A stretch of 64,000 nucleotides of DNA from an uncultured Actinomycetes bacterium (lineage in GTDB: Bacteria > Actinomycetota > Thermoleophilia > Solirubrobacterales > Solirubrobacteraceae). A model generated the notes under the pieces. It was not told where the DNA came from and did no database searches. It was given only the letters and a program-made list of their open reading frames with translations. Below are positions 8,293 through 17,754 of this stretch, piece by piece (the first letter of the stretch is position 1; each line of letters begins with the position of its first letter). Position numbers and translations under genes: made by a program. Location of the stretch: contig CALAQT010000321.1 in NCBI GenBank assembly GCA_937888775.1, positions 1-64,000 on the forward strand, in the 5' to 3' direction.

Positions 8293-9954
8293 TTGACACT
8301 GCTCAGCGAGATCCTCGCGCGGCGCATGCGCCTGCCTCGCGCAGAAAGCCGGGATCTCGTGTGCGAGCGTGATCTGCCGGCCGCAATGGAAGACGGCGCC
8401 GTGCTGCTGGCCGATCGGTGGGTCGCGCGCCGGACACGCCACACCGCGCAGCCGACCGTGCTGGTCCGCTCGCCCTACGGCCGCCGACAGGTGCTGGGCC
8501 TGCTGTTCGGCCGTTTGATGGCCGAGCGTGGGCTGCAGGTCGTGATCCAGAGTGTGCGCGGGACGTTCGGCTCGGAGGGGAGCTTCAGCCCGTTTGACGA
8601 ACGTGCGGACGGGCTGGCAACGCTGCGCTGGATTCGCCGTCAGCCGTGGCACTCAGACAGGATCGGCATGATCGGGCCGAGCTATCTCGGCTTCGTCCAG
8701 TGGGCAGTCGCCGGTGCCGCCGGCGAGGATCTCGCCGCGATGGCGATCCAGGTGAGCGCGTCTGAGTTCTACGGCCAGACCTACGCGGGCGGCAGCCTGT
8801 CGCTGGAGACGGTCGCCTCCTGGCTGGTCCTCGTCTCCGCCCAGGAGAGCCACTTCGGCGCCGTGACGATCGCGCGCGCGCTGCGCCGGCTGCCGGCCCT
8901 GTTCTCGGAGCTGCCACTAGCCGAGTTTGACCGGCGTGCCACCGGCGCCGAAGTGGCGTGGTTTCAGGCGGCACTGACCAACCGTCTGCCCGGGGATCCC
9001 TACTGGGCGGCACGGGACTTCACCGGCGTCGTGTCGGACGTGACCACCCCGGTCCAGTTTGTGGGCGGATGGCACGACATCCTGCTGCCCTGGATGCTCC
9101 GCGATTTCGGCGCGCTGCAGGCCGCCGGGCGCGACGTCCAGCTGATCGTGGGCCCGTGGACGCATACGGCCCCCGGTCTGATGGGAGCCGGGCACCGTGA
9201 GGGGCTGGCGTGGCTGCGCGCGCATCTACTCGACGATGATCGGCTCCGGCGACCCGCCAGGGTGAGGATCTTCGTCACCGGAGAGGGGTCGGCTGGAGGC
9301 TGGCGCCAGCTGCCGAGCTGGCCGCCACCGGGCACCGGACAGCGGCGGTTGTGGCTCGGCGACGGCCAAGGCCTGGCGGAAGAGGGGCCACGGGGAGCCC
9401 CGGCCGCGAGCGACCGCTACACCTATGACCCCGCCGACCCGACCCCGTCGCTGGGCGGACCGACTCTGCTGGGACGCCACGCGGTGGTGGACAACCGCCC
9501 GCTCGAGTCGCGTGCCGACGTGCTGAGCTACACCACCGCAGCCCTGTCTGAGCCGCTTGAGGCGATCGGTCCGGTCGCCGTTGAACTGTGGCTCAGGGCC
9601 AGCTCGCGGTTCTTCGACGTGTTTGCCCGGCTCTGCGACGTCGATCGCCGGGACGCCTCTTGGAACGTCTGCGATGCCCTGATCAACGTCGGCCCCGAGC
9701 GCTCAGAACCGATCGGCGACGGTGTCTGGCGCGTCCTTATCGACCTGTGGCCGACCGCGCATCGCTTTGCCGCGGGCCACCGGATCCGCCTGCAAGTCTC
9801 CTCCGGCGCCTATCCGCGTTACGCGCGCAATCCCGGCACCGGCGAAGATCCGGCCATCGCCACCATGCTGGCGCCGGTGGACATCGAGCTGCTGCGCGGC
9901 GAGCTATATCCCTCGGCGTTGATCCTGCCCTGGCCCGCGGCGCGTGGGCGCTGA
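8293..9954 (+). CDS. CocE/NonD family hydrolase (peptidase S15 fold)
   Basis: The protein has the CocE/X-Pro dipeptidyl-peptidase layout: an alpha/beta hydrolase domain with a nucleophile motif GPSYLG (usual GxSYxG), an acid in GGWHDILLPW and a histidine in GPWTH, then a C-terminal jelly-roll domain (AVELWLRASS...; HRIRLQVSSGAYPRYARNP). Such enzymes hydrolyse acyl esters or amides, and the natural substrate here is unknown. The frame is open from 8182, inside the previous gene, but homology-like sequence begins only near 8320. A TTG at 8293 or an ATG at 8326 is therefore the likely start. Confidence 0.87.
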   Translation: MTLLSEILARRMRLPRAESRDLVCERDLPAAMEDGAVLLADRWVARRTRHTAQPTVLVRSPYGRRQVLGLLFGRLMAERGLQVVIQSVRGTFGSEGSFSPFDERADGLATLRWIRRQPWHSDRIGMIGPSYLGFVQWAVAGAAGEDLAAMAIQVSASEFYGQTYAGGSLSLETVASWLVLVSAQESHFGAVTIARALRRLPALFSELPLAEFDRRATGAEVAWFQAALTNRLPGDPYWAARDFTGVVSDVTTPVQFVGGWHDILLPWMLRDFGALQAAGRDVQLIVGPWTHTAPGLMGAGHREGLAWLRAHLLDDDRLRRPARVRIFVTGEGSAGGWRQLPSWPPPGTGQRRLWLGDGQGLAEEGPRGAPAASDRYTYDPADPTPSLGGPTLLGRHAVVDNRPLESRADVLSYTTAALSEPLEAIGPVAVELWLRASSRFFDVFARLCDVDRRDASWNVCDALINVGPERSEPIGDGVWRVLIDLWPTAHRFAAGHRIRLQVSSGAYPRYARNPGTGEDPAIATMLAPVDIELLRGELYPSALILPWPAARGR

Positions 9955-10059
9955 CGAAGCCCACACCCCAGGCCCACGTCAGGCTGGGCTGGTGGCCCGC
10001 GGGCCGGCTGGGCCGGGCAGCGAGATCGCCCGCGCGTACGGGGAGGTCTGTCAGCACCT

Positions 10060-11289
10060 ATGATCCGCGCTGGGGTGTTATTCGAGCCAGGCGTTCCTCG
10101 CGCGCGTCACGAGGTCCATTCATGGATGCTCGCGGCGCTGTCACCGCTGTTTCGCTACAGCTACTGGCGCGACGCCTGGGTCCTGAGGCTGATCGGCGAG
10201 AGGTACGGCCCGGTCCTGGTCAGAGCCGAGCTGGAGCTCGAAGTCGAGTACCAGAGCCCCTCATCACGACTTCGTAGGCGCGTTGCCGACGCGCGATGGT
10301 CAATGTCTGAACGGGCGTCCGAGACACAATTCTCGATCTCTGAGCGGGCGTCGCGCACGCTCCCGCTCAGAGGATCGGGGCTTATCCTGATGCTGGCCGC
10401 GGCCTTCGTTCTGGCGGCGGCGGCGCTCGGCTACACCGTCGCCCACAGCGGGAACGGCGGTCATGGGTCCCCGGCCTTGAACCGTCAAGCCTCGAGCGGA
10501 CCACTCCGGCTCTCGTTTGCCACCGGCTGGCGGCCGGCAACGTCCCCAGTCGCCGCCCAGCTGGGCCTTCAGGATGCAATCGCCTGGGCGCCTTCCGCCT
10601 TGCGCGGCGAGACGCTCACGATCGGGCGGGCCGTGACTGCCGATCCCCAGCTTCTGCCGCGCCCGTTGCTCGCGTCGCTTCCGTCGGAGCCGACACCCCA
10701 GACGGTCACCCTCGGCGGGGCGCAGTTCTACCGGTATCTGAATCTGACCCCGCGCGGCGAGCACGGCTCCGAGTCGGTGTATGCGATGTCGACCACGATC
10801 GGCACGGTGCTCGGCGTCTGCATCGCCCCGCAGCCGAGCACCAGCTTCACCAGCAGCTGTGAGCGGTCGCTCGGGACGCTTGCACTGACTTCTGGGAAGG
10901 CGCTGCCGCCGGGTCCGATCCCGGCCTACGCCTCGGCCCTCAATCTGGCGATCCAGGGGCTGAACGACAGTGTCAGCAAGATCGGCTCGCGCCTGCGTTC
11001 AGCGCCGACGGCCAAGGCCCAAGCCCAGGCCGACTACGCCCTGGCTGCTGCGCATGCCCAGGCCGCCACGGCCCTCTCGCACCTGACCGCTGGACCGGCC
11101 AGCGCCGCCAACACAGCGGTCGTGGCCGCGCTGAAGCTAAACGACACGGCGTACCGGGCGCTCGGACGGGCTGCCTCATTGCAGGATGCGACGGACTACA
11201 GCGCAGCCCAGGCGTCCCTGAAGCGTGCCGCGAGCGCGTTGACCGCCGCCTATTCCCGGTTGGACGCGTTCGGCTACCGCGTCAGCTGA
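10060..11289 (+). CDS. Membrane-anchored extracytoplasmic protein of unknown function
   Basis: I do not recognise the family. Residues 1-105 are hydrophilic and contain a patch RYSYWRDAWVLRLIGERYGP. A near-repeat follows (SMSERASETQFSISERASRT, about residues 81-100). One strong transmembrane helix lies at about residues 108-132. The remaining 280 residues are predicted outside, ending in an alanine-rich helical region (about residues 290-409) that may form coiled coils. No catalytic motif is visible. The N-terminal part may be cytoplasmic. The gene ends 18 bases from the convergent gene's stop. ATGs at 10060 and 10123 are both possible starts. Confidence 0.6.
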   Translation: MIRAGVLFEPGVPRARHEVHSWMLAALSPLFRYSYWRDAWVLRLIGERYGPVLVRAELELEVEYQSPSSRLRRRVADARWSMSERASETQFSISERASRTLPLRGSGLILMLAAAFVLAAAALGYTVAHSGNGGHGSPALNRQASSGPLRLSFATGWRPATSPVAAQLGLQDAIAWAPSALRGETLTIGRAVTADPQLLPRPLLASLPSEPTPQTVTLGGAQFYRYLNLTPRGEHGSESVYAMSTTIGTVLGVCIAPQPSTSFTSSCERSLGTLALTSGKALPPGPIPAYASALNLAIQGLNDSVSKIGSRLRSAPTAKAQAQADYALAAAHAQAATALSHLTAGPASAANTAVVAALKLNDTAYRALGRAASLQDATDYSAAQASLKRAASALTAAYSRLDAFGYRVS

Positions 11290-11306
11290 TACGCGCGCCG
11301 AGCGCG

Positions 11307-11885
11307 TCAGCCGCCGCCGCCGCCGCTTCCGCTCCCCCCGGCCGAGCCGCTGCCTCCGCTGCCGGTCCCCGTCCCGCTGCCGGTTGAGCCCGAGCCCCTC
11401 GAGGAGCCCGGCGAACCGCCGCCCGTGGGCACACTGGTTACCGGAGGTGTGGTTACCGCGGGCGTGGTCGGGGTGCTGGGCACCGTGACCCGCGGTACGG
11501 TGACCGGCCTGACGGTCGGGGTGACGGGCGCAGGACTGCCGACCGAGAGCACGGCCGCCGGAGCCGACTTGGGCGCCGAGCGATTCGGAGCCGCCCGTGG
11601 CTTGGGCGGCGTCTTCAAGGCCGGGGTCGCCGGTACCGGCGTGACCGCGACGATCCTGACCTGGGCCGCCGTCGATCGCGTCGAAGGCGCCAGTTGCGCC
11701 TGGGCATGGGTGGCCGACCTGGTCACGGTCGCGGCACCGGCCGCGAACGCGATCCCGAACGCGACGATCGGCGCTGCCAGGAGCAGGAGCAGCTTCCGGC
11801 CCGACACGCCGAGCGCGTAGGGCAACCTCGGCCCCCTGATGCCCTTGGCGACCAACCGGTCGCTGATTGTGGATCCTGCCATCAC
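11307..11885 (-). CDS. Single-pass membrane protein with Pro/Thr-rich stalk and Gly/Ser-rich tail
   Basis: The 192-residue product has a short basic N-terminus, one hydrophobic helix (about residues 31-52, KLLLLLAAPIVAFGIAFAAG), a long Pro/Thr/Val-rich segment and a low-complexity Gly/Ser tail ending in five glycines. This looks like a membrane-tethered, wall-spanning stalk. There is no recognisable domain, so the function is unknown. Adjacent ATGs at 11885 and 11882 are both possible. The repetitive tail could inflate confidence that the frame is real, but the membrane helix and codon positions support coding. Confidence 0.6.
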   Translation of the reverse strand: MMAGSTISDRLVAKGIRGPRLPYALGVSGRKLLLLLAAPIVAFGIAFAAGAATVTRSATHAQAQLAPSTRSTAAQVRIVAVTPVPATPALKTPPKPRAAPNRSAPKSAPAAVLSVGSPAPVTPTVRPVTVPRVTVPSTPTTPAVTTPPVTSVPTGGGSPGSSRGSGSTGSGTGTGSGGSGSAGGSGSGGGGG

Positions 11886-12021
11886 TCGCTCCCCCAGTGA
11901 TTTCGCGGACGAGACTCAAAGTTCATCATACCTCCGCGGTCGAGTACCATGCCGCCGGGCCGTTTCTGATTGGCTCAGGGCTCTCTCCGCCAGGGGTGGC
12001 GACTAATCCAGAGGTGGGTTG

Positions 12022-14376
12022 ATGCGCGCGATCGCACGATATTTGACCGTTTTCAGCTTGGTGGCCCTGCTCGCCCTGTTGGGTTCGGCCCTGCTCGCGG
12101 CCGGCGCCGAGGCGGCGCCGACGGGCAATCCGCCGACGATCACCGGGCCCACATCGCCTACAACATCGCCACAGGTTGGCGATACGCTGACCGACGTGTC
12201 CGGAGGATGGACGGGTACGGGCACCGTGAACGTGGTCAAGCAATGGATGGACTGCGACAGCTCCGGAACCGGCTGCGCCCACGTGGCCGCCAACGGCACC
12301 GGCCAGACCTACACGCTCGCCCTCAGCGACATCGGCTCCACAATCGAGGTGCAGGAGACCGCCACGGACACCACCCCGGGCTCGACCATGCTTAGCTCGG
12401 GGCCCACGGCCGTGGTGGGGCTACCGCCGGTGAATACGTCTCTACCGACGGTTTCCGGGGGGCCGGCCCCTAAGCAGGGTCAGACCCTGACGGAGACCAA
12501 CGGGGCTTGGACCAACAACCCGACCTCGTTCAGCCACCAGTGGCTGCGCTGCGACAACTCCGGCAAAAACTGCGCGGCCATCCTCGGCGCCACCGACCAG
12601 ACTTACACGCTCACATCCGCTGACGTTAACAACACGGTCGCCGTGGAGGTAACCGCATCTAACGCGGGCGGCCCCGGAAGCCCCGCCGACTCAGCCTCAA
12701 CCGCCGTAGTCTTAACTGCAACGACGCCGGTGCCCGTGAATCAGACGCTGCCGACGATTTCCAGGACTGCCCAAGTAGGCCAGACGCTGATTGAGACCAA
12801 CGGATCTTGGAGCCCCACCCCAACGGGGTTCAGCCACCAGTGGCTTGACTGCAACAGCTCGGGCAACAACTGCACGTCGGTCGCCGCCAACGGCAGCGGC
12901 CCGACCTACGTAGTTGCCTCCACCGACGTCGGCAGCACGATCAGAGTGGCGGAAACCGCCTCCAACGCCGGCGGCGCCGGGACAGCAGTCGACTCAGCCC
13001 CATCCGCCGTCGTCGTACCCGCGACGACGGCGGTGCCCGTGAATCAGGCGCTGCCGACGATCTCCGGAACCGCCCAGCTGGGCCAGACGCTGATCGAGGG
13101 GCACGGGAGCTGGAGCCCTGCGCCGACGTCGTACGGCTACCAGTGGCTGCGGTGCGACAGCTCGGGCCACAGCTGCGCGACCATTCTCAGCGCCACCGGC
13201 CAGAGCTACAGGCTCACGTCCGCTGACGTCAACAACACGATCGAAGTGGAGGAAATCGCCTCCAACGCCGGCAGCTCAGGAACCGCCGACTCAACCCCAA
13301 CGGCGATTATCACGGCCCCGGTAGTCACCACCGTGAACTCGACCCTGACCGCTCTGCTGGTGGTGCCTGGGAGCCCGGTCACGAACCAGACCGCGAACAT
13401 GATCGCCACGGTCACGTCGAGCTCCCCCGGCGCGCCGCCCGCCGGTGCGCTGACCTTTGAGACTGCCGGCGCTCCGATCGGCGGCTGCTCAATCGTCCCT
13501 GTCGCGACCTTCAACCAGAGCGTGAACGTCACGTGCCCGACCGCGTTCTCCGCGTCGACGTCGCCGGAGCACTTAACGGCGGTATTTACGGCGGCCGCTG
13601 GATCGAACGTCACAGGTTCGACGAGCCAGACGGTGACGGTTGTGGTCGGTCAGGCGTCGACCTCGACCACGCTTGACGTCTCCAATCCCACTGTCTTTGA
13701 CGGCTCCAAGGCCACCTACACGGCCACCGTCGCCGCCGGTCAGGCCAGCCCGTTTGCGCCGTCGGGATCGGTGAAGTTCTCAGATCACGGCAAACCGATT
13801 GCCTCCTGCTCCAGCCAAGCGCTCGCGCAGAGCCAGGGTTCGCTTTCGGCCCAGTGCACGGTCCGCTACCGGAAGACGGGCCAACACACGATCACGGCGC
13901 TCTACAGCGGTGACAGGGGCTTCAGCGGCTCGGCCTCAGCCCCACAGGCGGTCAGGGTCGAACAGCAGTCACCCACCATCCAAGGCGCGATCACCGCCAA
14001 GACCCACTGGACGTTCCGCTTCACCCTGACGTACACGATGTTCACTTCCATGCGGGTGCACAAGCTGCGCCCCGGCACCACCATCGTCCTCATCTGCCGA
14101 GGTCATGGCTGTCCGGCCCCCCGCCAATCGCTTCGGGTCACCACCAAGGCCTGTGGTCCCAATGCACAATGCGTCACCGAGAAGGACCAGCTGGTCGACC
14201 TCTTCCCTCGCCTGCGCGGGCATCGGCTGAGCGTCGGCACGGTGCTCACAATCGAGCTCACCCGGCCCAACTGGATCGGCAAGGCCTATGTGATCACGAT
14301 TCGCTCCGGCCGCAAACCGCCCTACCGGATTCTGTGTCTCAAGCCGGGCTCGACGCGGCCCGGCGTGGGCTGCTAA
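12022..14376 (+). CDS. Large secreted protein with Ig-like/beta-sandwich repeats
   Basis: The 784-residue protein starts at ATG 12022 (GAGGTG lies upstream) with a signal peptide ending near GAEAAPTG. Four related units of about 100 residues follow, each with the pattern VNxxLPTISGxAQxGQTL, then W(S/T)xxPT, then QWLxC(D/N)SSGxxC and a closing ASNAGG. The paired cysteines within each unit probably form disulfides. After residue 435 come two bacterial Ig-like domains (TLDVSNPTVFDGSKATYTAT). The final 130 residues are basic with several cysteines. Such proteins are usually surface-exposed and structural or adhesive. No enzyme domain is visible. Confidence 0.82.
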   Translation: MRAIARYLTVFSLVALLALLGSALLAAGAEAAPTGNPPTITGPTSPTTSPQVGDTLTDVSGGWTGTGTVNVVKQWMDCDSSGTGCAHVAANGTGQTYTLALSDIGSTIEVQETATDTTPGSTMLSSGPTAVVGLPPVNTSLPTVSGGPAPKQGQTLTETNGAWTNNPTSFSHQWLRCDNSGKNCAAILGATDQTYTLTSADVNNTVAVEVTASNAGGPGSPADSASTAVVLTATTPVPVNQTLPTISRTAQVGQTLIETNGSWSPTPTGFSHQWLDCNSSGNNCTSVAANGSGPTYVVASTDVGSTIRVAETASNAGGAGTAVDSAPSAVVVPATTAVPVNQALPTISGTAQLGQTLIEGHGSWSPAPTSYGYQWLRCDSSGHSCATILSATGQSYRLTSADVNNTIEVEEIASNAGSSGTADSTPTAIITAPVVTTVNSTLTALLVVPGSPVTNQTANMIATVTSSSPGAPPAGALTFETAGAPIGGCSIVPVATFNQSVNVTCPTAFSASTSPEHLTAVFTAAAGSNVTGSTSQTVTVVVGQASTSTTLDVSNPTVFDGSKATYTATVAAGQASPFAPSGSVKFSDHGKPIASCSSQALAQSQGSLSAQCTVRYRKTGQHTITALYSGDRGFSGSASAPQAVRVEQQSPTIQGAITAKTHWTFRFTLTYTMFTSMRVHKLRPGTTIVLICRGHGCPAPRQSLRVTTKACGPNAQCVTEKDQLVDLFPRLRGHRLSVGTVLTIELTRPNWIGKAYVITIRSGRKPPYRILCLKPGSTRPGVGC
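12430..13330 (+). repeat. Three diverged tandem units of about 300 bases within the secreted repeat protein
   Basis: Units begin at GTGAAT in 12430, 12736 and 13039, a period of about 300 bases. They share CAGACGCTG and CACCAGTGGCT-like stretches. A fourth, more diverged copy precedes them from about 12130. The similarity is coding-level duplication rather than a mobile repeat. Confidence 0.7.
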
Positions 14377-14390
14377 CCCATCGGATCACC

Positions 14391-14442
14391 GCGGGCAGGC
14401 ACCTAAACCTAAGCGACGGAGTGAGCGTCAGCGCCTGCCCGC
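14391..14442. terminator. Inverted repeat between convergent genes, possible bidirectional terminator
   Basis: GCGGGCAGGC at 14391-14400 is exactly complementary to GCCTGCCCGC at 14433-14442. The loop is about 32 bases and there is no T-run. It lies between the 3' end of the repeat-protein gene and the 3' end of the small minus-strand gene, overlapping the latter's last codons. Confidence 0.35.
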
Positions 14443-14661
14443 GCGCTGATGCCACACCCACTCGACGCCGATGCTGGCCACACCGCCAGCGATCGAGGCG
14501 ATGGCCAGCGAAGAAGGGCCCGCGCCGAGGATCAGACCCAGCACGGCGGCGAGCACGAACGCCACCGCGAACGCCACCATCCGCGCGCGCGGCGGCGCAT
14601 CGGTGCCGAACAGCGCGCTCCAACTCGAACTCGGACGGTCGTCTTCTGGTTTGGTCATCAC
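14428..14661 (-). CDS. Small two-helix membrane protein of unknown function
   Basis: The 77-residue product has a hydrophilic N-terminus (MMTKPEDDRPSSSW) and two hydrophobic helices (about residues 28-46 and 50-67), then ends with the basic VWHQRAGRR. Charge distribution and helix spacing look like a genuine small inner-membrane protein. The family is not recognised. It is encoded alone between a convergent gene and the M20 peptidase gene. The ATG at 14661 or the next codon could start it. Confidence 0.5.
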   Translation of the reverse strand: MMTKPEDDRPSSSWSALFGTDAPPRARMVAFAVAFVLAAVLGLILGAGPSSLAIASIAGGVASIGVEWVWHQRAGRR

Positions 14662-14868
14662 AGGATCCGCTTCATGTGGGCGTCAAACGGGGTCGGCCAA
14701 CGCTCGTTGGGCGCCGAGTATGGCCACTCGGCTCTCTCAGCGGGTGCGGCCGGTGGACCAGGGCATCGCGGCGCCACCGCCCCGCGGGTAGTTGAGACGC
14801 AACCGTTCCCTCAGAAACGCATTCTCGGGTCGTGAGCGCGGTGAACCGTGGGCTGAACCCTCAATCGC

Positions 14869-16188
14869 CTACAACGACGCGAACTCTTCAAACAGGGCGC
14901 GGGCCGCCGCAATCCCTAGTGGCACGTATTCGGCCAGCAGGCGCTCATTTGGCGAGTGAATGTTCGCGTTCGGTAGCGAGAACCCGGTGATGATCGTCGC
15001 GATGCCCTTATCCGCCAGCGCAGATACGACCGGGAGCGTGCCGCCAGAGCGGATCAGAGCAGGCCGTACGCCGAGCACTCGCTCAAACGCGCTCAGGCCG
15101 AGCTGCACCGCCTTGGCGTCGGGCGAGACCACCCCCGGCGGTGCCGAGGACAGCAGCTCGACCTCTAGCTCCGCGCCCGCCGGCGCCGCTGCGTGCAGGA
15201 GTCGGTCCAACGCGGCCGCGATCTCTGCGACCTGCTGACCTGGCACCAGGCGGATCGATAAGTTGGCGACGGCCTCGACCGGCAGCACGGTCTTCTGCAT
15301 GTGTGGCGATCCGCTCTCGATCCCGTTGATGTCAAGCGCCGGCTCGGCGAACGTCCGCAGGTAGAACTCATCGGCGGCGCGAGCGTCCATCGGGCGCGCG
15401 CCCCGCTCAGCCAGCTCATCCGCGCCCGCCGGCAGTGCGCGCCAGCTATCCAGTTCCTCCGGAGTGGGTGGCCGAAGTCCCTTCCGAAGCGGCTCGACCA
15501 GGCGACCGTCGACCGCGACGACCGCCCCAAGCGTCTGGATCAGAGCATGCGCTGCGTTCAGCGCGGCGCCGCCGTAAAGACCCGAGTGCAGATCCCGAGC
15601 GCCGGTGCGAAGGGTCACGTGGAAGTACGCGAGTCCGCGCGTCGCCACATTGAAGGCCGGGAGGTCACGACCGATCATCCCGCTATCGAAGATCACAGCG
15701 ACCGCGGCCCCTCGCTCGTCGCTTTCCAAGAACTCGACGATCGAATGCCCGCCAGTCTCCTCCTCGCCATCGCACGCAAAGCGCACGTTGACGGAAAGCT
15801 CGCCAGCTCGCGCTAGCTCGCGGGCAGCGCCCAGCAGCAGATAGAGCTGTCCCTTGTCGTCGGCGACCCCGCGGCCGTAGAGGTAATCACCGCGGATCTC
15901 CGGATCAAACGGAGCTGACTCCCAGGGCCCGAGCGGATCCGGCGGCTGCACATCGAAGTGGCCATAGCAGAGAACGGTCGGCGCATTCTCTGCGTTCACG
16001 CAAGCGCGCACCTCTCCGATCGCCAGGGGTTGTCCGTGCCAATCGACGAGCTCGCTGACACCCCCGGCGCCGCGTATGAACTCGCAGACCCACTCCCCCG
16101 CTCGCCGCACGTCTGCCTGGTGCGACGGATCGGCGCTGATCGATGGAATGCGCAGGAACTCGGCGAGCTCGTCGAACCAGGCCGACAC
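14869..16188 (-). CDS. M20 family metallo-dipeptidase
   Basis: The 439-residue product matches M20/M28-superfamily dipeptidases. Metal ligands are visible in order: His in YGHFDVQP, Asp in GRGVADDKG, the Glu pair in DGEEETGG (first Glu catalytic, second a ligand), Asp in IFDSG and the final His in NIHSPNE. The central dimerisation lid (about residues 190-315) contains DLHSGLYGGA. These enzymes hydrolyse dipeptides or related amides using two zinc ions in the cytoplasm. Length is normal. The gene appears monocistronic and is divergent from the propeller protein gene, starting inside the region upstream of it. Confidence 0.92.
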   Translation of the reverse strand: MSAWFDELAEFLRIPSISADPSHQADVRRAGEWVCEFIRGAGGVSELVDWHGQPLAIGEVRACVNAENAPTVLCYGHFDVQPPDPLGPWESAPFDPEIRGDYLYGRGVADDKGQLYLLLGAARELARAGELSVNVRFACDGEEETGGHSIVEFLESDERGAAVAVIFDSGMIGRDLPAFNVATRGLAYFHVTLRTGARDLHSGLYGGAALNAAHALIQTLGAVVAVDGRLVEPLRKGLRPPTPEELDSWRALPAGADELAERGARPMDARAADEFYLRTFAEPALDINGIESGSPHMQKTVLPVEAVANLSIRLVPGQQVAEIAAALDRLLHAAAPAGAELEVELLSSAPPGVVSPDAKAVQLGLSAFERVLGVRPALIRSGGTLPVVSALADKGIATIITGFSLPNANIHSPNERLLAEYVPLGIAAARALFEEFASL

Positions 16189-16269
16189 GCCGACGAGCCT
16201 ACCTCACGTGCGAAGCGAACCAGCAAGACGAATCCCGTGCGGGTACGAAGCGTCCGAGCGTCGATAATC

Positions 16270-17754
16270 GTGACTGTGCGCGGCTTGATCGCAGTCGTGA
16301 CCGCTGGTGCGCTGGCGCTCTCGTCCGGATCGAGCGCTACGGCGGGGCGAGTTGGGCGGCTGCGCGAGATCTCCTTGGGCGCGAGCACGGAGATCTACCT
16401 GTTCGGTTTGGCGCCGGGTCCGGATGGCAATATGTGGTTCGCCGATATGGGTTGCATCGGCAAGGGCCGATGCGCGATCGGGCGGATCACGCCGAAGGGC
16501 CGGATCACCGCGTTCCTGCCTGGCTTGAACGCGGGGAGCGTCCCGTTCGCGATCGCCACGGGGCCCGACGGCAACCTGTGGTTCACCGACGAGGGCCGCA
16601 CGCCCGCGATCGGGCGGATCACCCCGAGCGGTGAGATCACCGAGTTCTCCCGCGGTCTAAGCCCCGGCAGCTTGCCCTTCGAGATCGCGGCGGGGCCCGA
16701 CGGCAACCTGTGGTTCACCGATCAGGGCCGGACGCCCGCGATCGGGCGGATCACGCCGAGCGGTGAGATCACCGAGTTCTCACGCGGTCTGAGGAGAGGG
16801 AGCGTGCCGTTCGGGATCGCGGGCGGCCTCGGCCGCGAGCTCTGGTTCACCGATCACGGCTGCCAGGGCACCGGCAGCTGCGCGGTGGGTGAGATCACGC
16901 CGAGGGGTCGGATCACCGAGCTCTCGATCGGTCTGCGTCGCGGCACGCAACCGCTCGGAATCGCGGCCGGGCGGGGCGGCGACGCGTGGTTCGCCGACGC
17001 GTCGGGCGCGATTGGGCGAATCGCCCCGGGCGGTCAGATCAACGAGTTCTCGAGCGGCTTGAATGCGGGCAGCTCGCCCGTCGGGATCGCCGCCGGACCG
17101 GACGGGAACGCGTGGTTCAGCGACGAGGGCGCCACGCCCGCGGTCGGACGGATCACGCCAGAGGGTCGGATCAGCGAATTCTCAGCCGGGCTTCAGGCAG
17201 ATAGCGAGCCGGCATTCGTCGTGCCGGCGCCAGACGGTCAGCTGTGGTTCACAGATGAGGGCAGCACCGCAGCGGTGGGCCACTTGCGCACCGGCGCACC
17301 GGCGGCATTGCAGGCGCCTCCGCTGCTAGCGGGCTCGCCGCGTGTGGGAAGGGAGCTGCGCTGCCGCGCCGGCCGGTGGGCCACCTGGGCGGGTGTCAAG
17401 CCGTCGATCGGGCTGTTCTCGTTCGACGGCTACCGCTGGCTGCGCAGCGGCGTCCCGATCGCCGGCCACCGCGCTGACCGCTACACCACCGCCGCCTCCG
17501 ACACGGGCCGTCGGCTGTCGTGCCGGGCGACCGTCACTTACCCGGTGCCCTTCCTCGTCAGCGCATCAGCCACCAGCGCCGCAATCACCGTGCGGCCCGC
17601 TCAGGCCGCGCCTGGGTCAGGCATGCGCGACCGCTCGCACGGCGATTTGCTGAGCAACAGTCCGATACGTTCGCTCGTACGCGGCCACGACCACGTCGAT
17701 GTGACAGTTCTCGTACACCCAGGTGCGACAGGCCCGCGGTTCGATCCGCGATAA
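16270..17754 (+). CDS. Secreted beta-propeller protein resembling virginiamycin B lyase
   Basis: After an N-terminal hydrophobic signal segment (start GTG at 16270 or 16276) the protein consists of seven or more repeats of about 45 residues with the motif AxGPDGNxWFTDxGxxPAIGRITPxGxITEFS, running to about residue 345. This is the Vgb/SMP-30-like propeller. A C-terminal Ig-like or carbohydrate-binding-like domain follows (RCRAGRWATW... YRWLRSG). True Vgb linearises streptogramin B, but many such secreted propellers have unknown substrates. The last 45 residues read across the 3' end of the convergent glycosyltransferase gene and probably have no conserved fold. Confidence 0.75.
   Translation: MTVRGLIAVVTAGALALSSGSSATAGRVGRLREISLGASTEIYLFGLAPGPDGNMWFADMGCIGKGRCAIGRITPKGRITAFLPGLNAGSVPFAIATGPDGNLWFTDEGRTPAIGRITPSGEITEFSRGLSPGSLPFEIAAGPDGNLWFTDQGRTPAIGRITPSGEITEFSRGLRRGSVPFGIAGGLGRELWFTDHGCQGTGSCAVGEITPRGRITELSIGLRRGTQPLGIAAGRGGDAWFADASGAIGRIAPGGQINEFSSGLNAGSSPVGIAAGPDGNAWFSDEGATPAVGRITPEGRISEFSAGLQADSEPAFVVPAPDGQLWFTDEGSTAAVGHLRTGAPAALQAPPLLAGSPRVGRELRCRAGRWATWAGVKPSIGLFSFDGYRWLRSGVPIAGHRADRYTTAASDTGRRLSCRATVTYPVPFLVSASATSAAITVRPAQAAPGSGMRDRSHGDLLSNSPIRSLVRGHDHVDVTVLVHPGATGPRFDPR

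Noticed and set aside
12430..13330. Possible CRISPR or satellite array
   Set aside because: The 300-base period units are diverged and in frame within a secreted protein, so they are domain repeats.
16400..17290. Possible DNA-level tandem array
   Set aside because: The repetition corresponds to about 45-residue propeller blades in one protein.
17733..17752. tRNA T-arm-like sequence (CGCGGTTCGATCCGCG)
   Set aside because: It lies within the glycosyltransferase coding region, and no acceptor, D or anticodon stems surround it.
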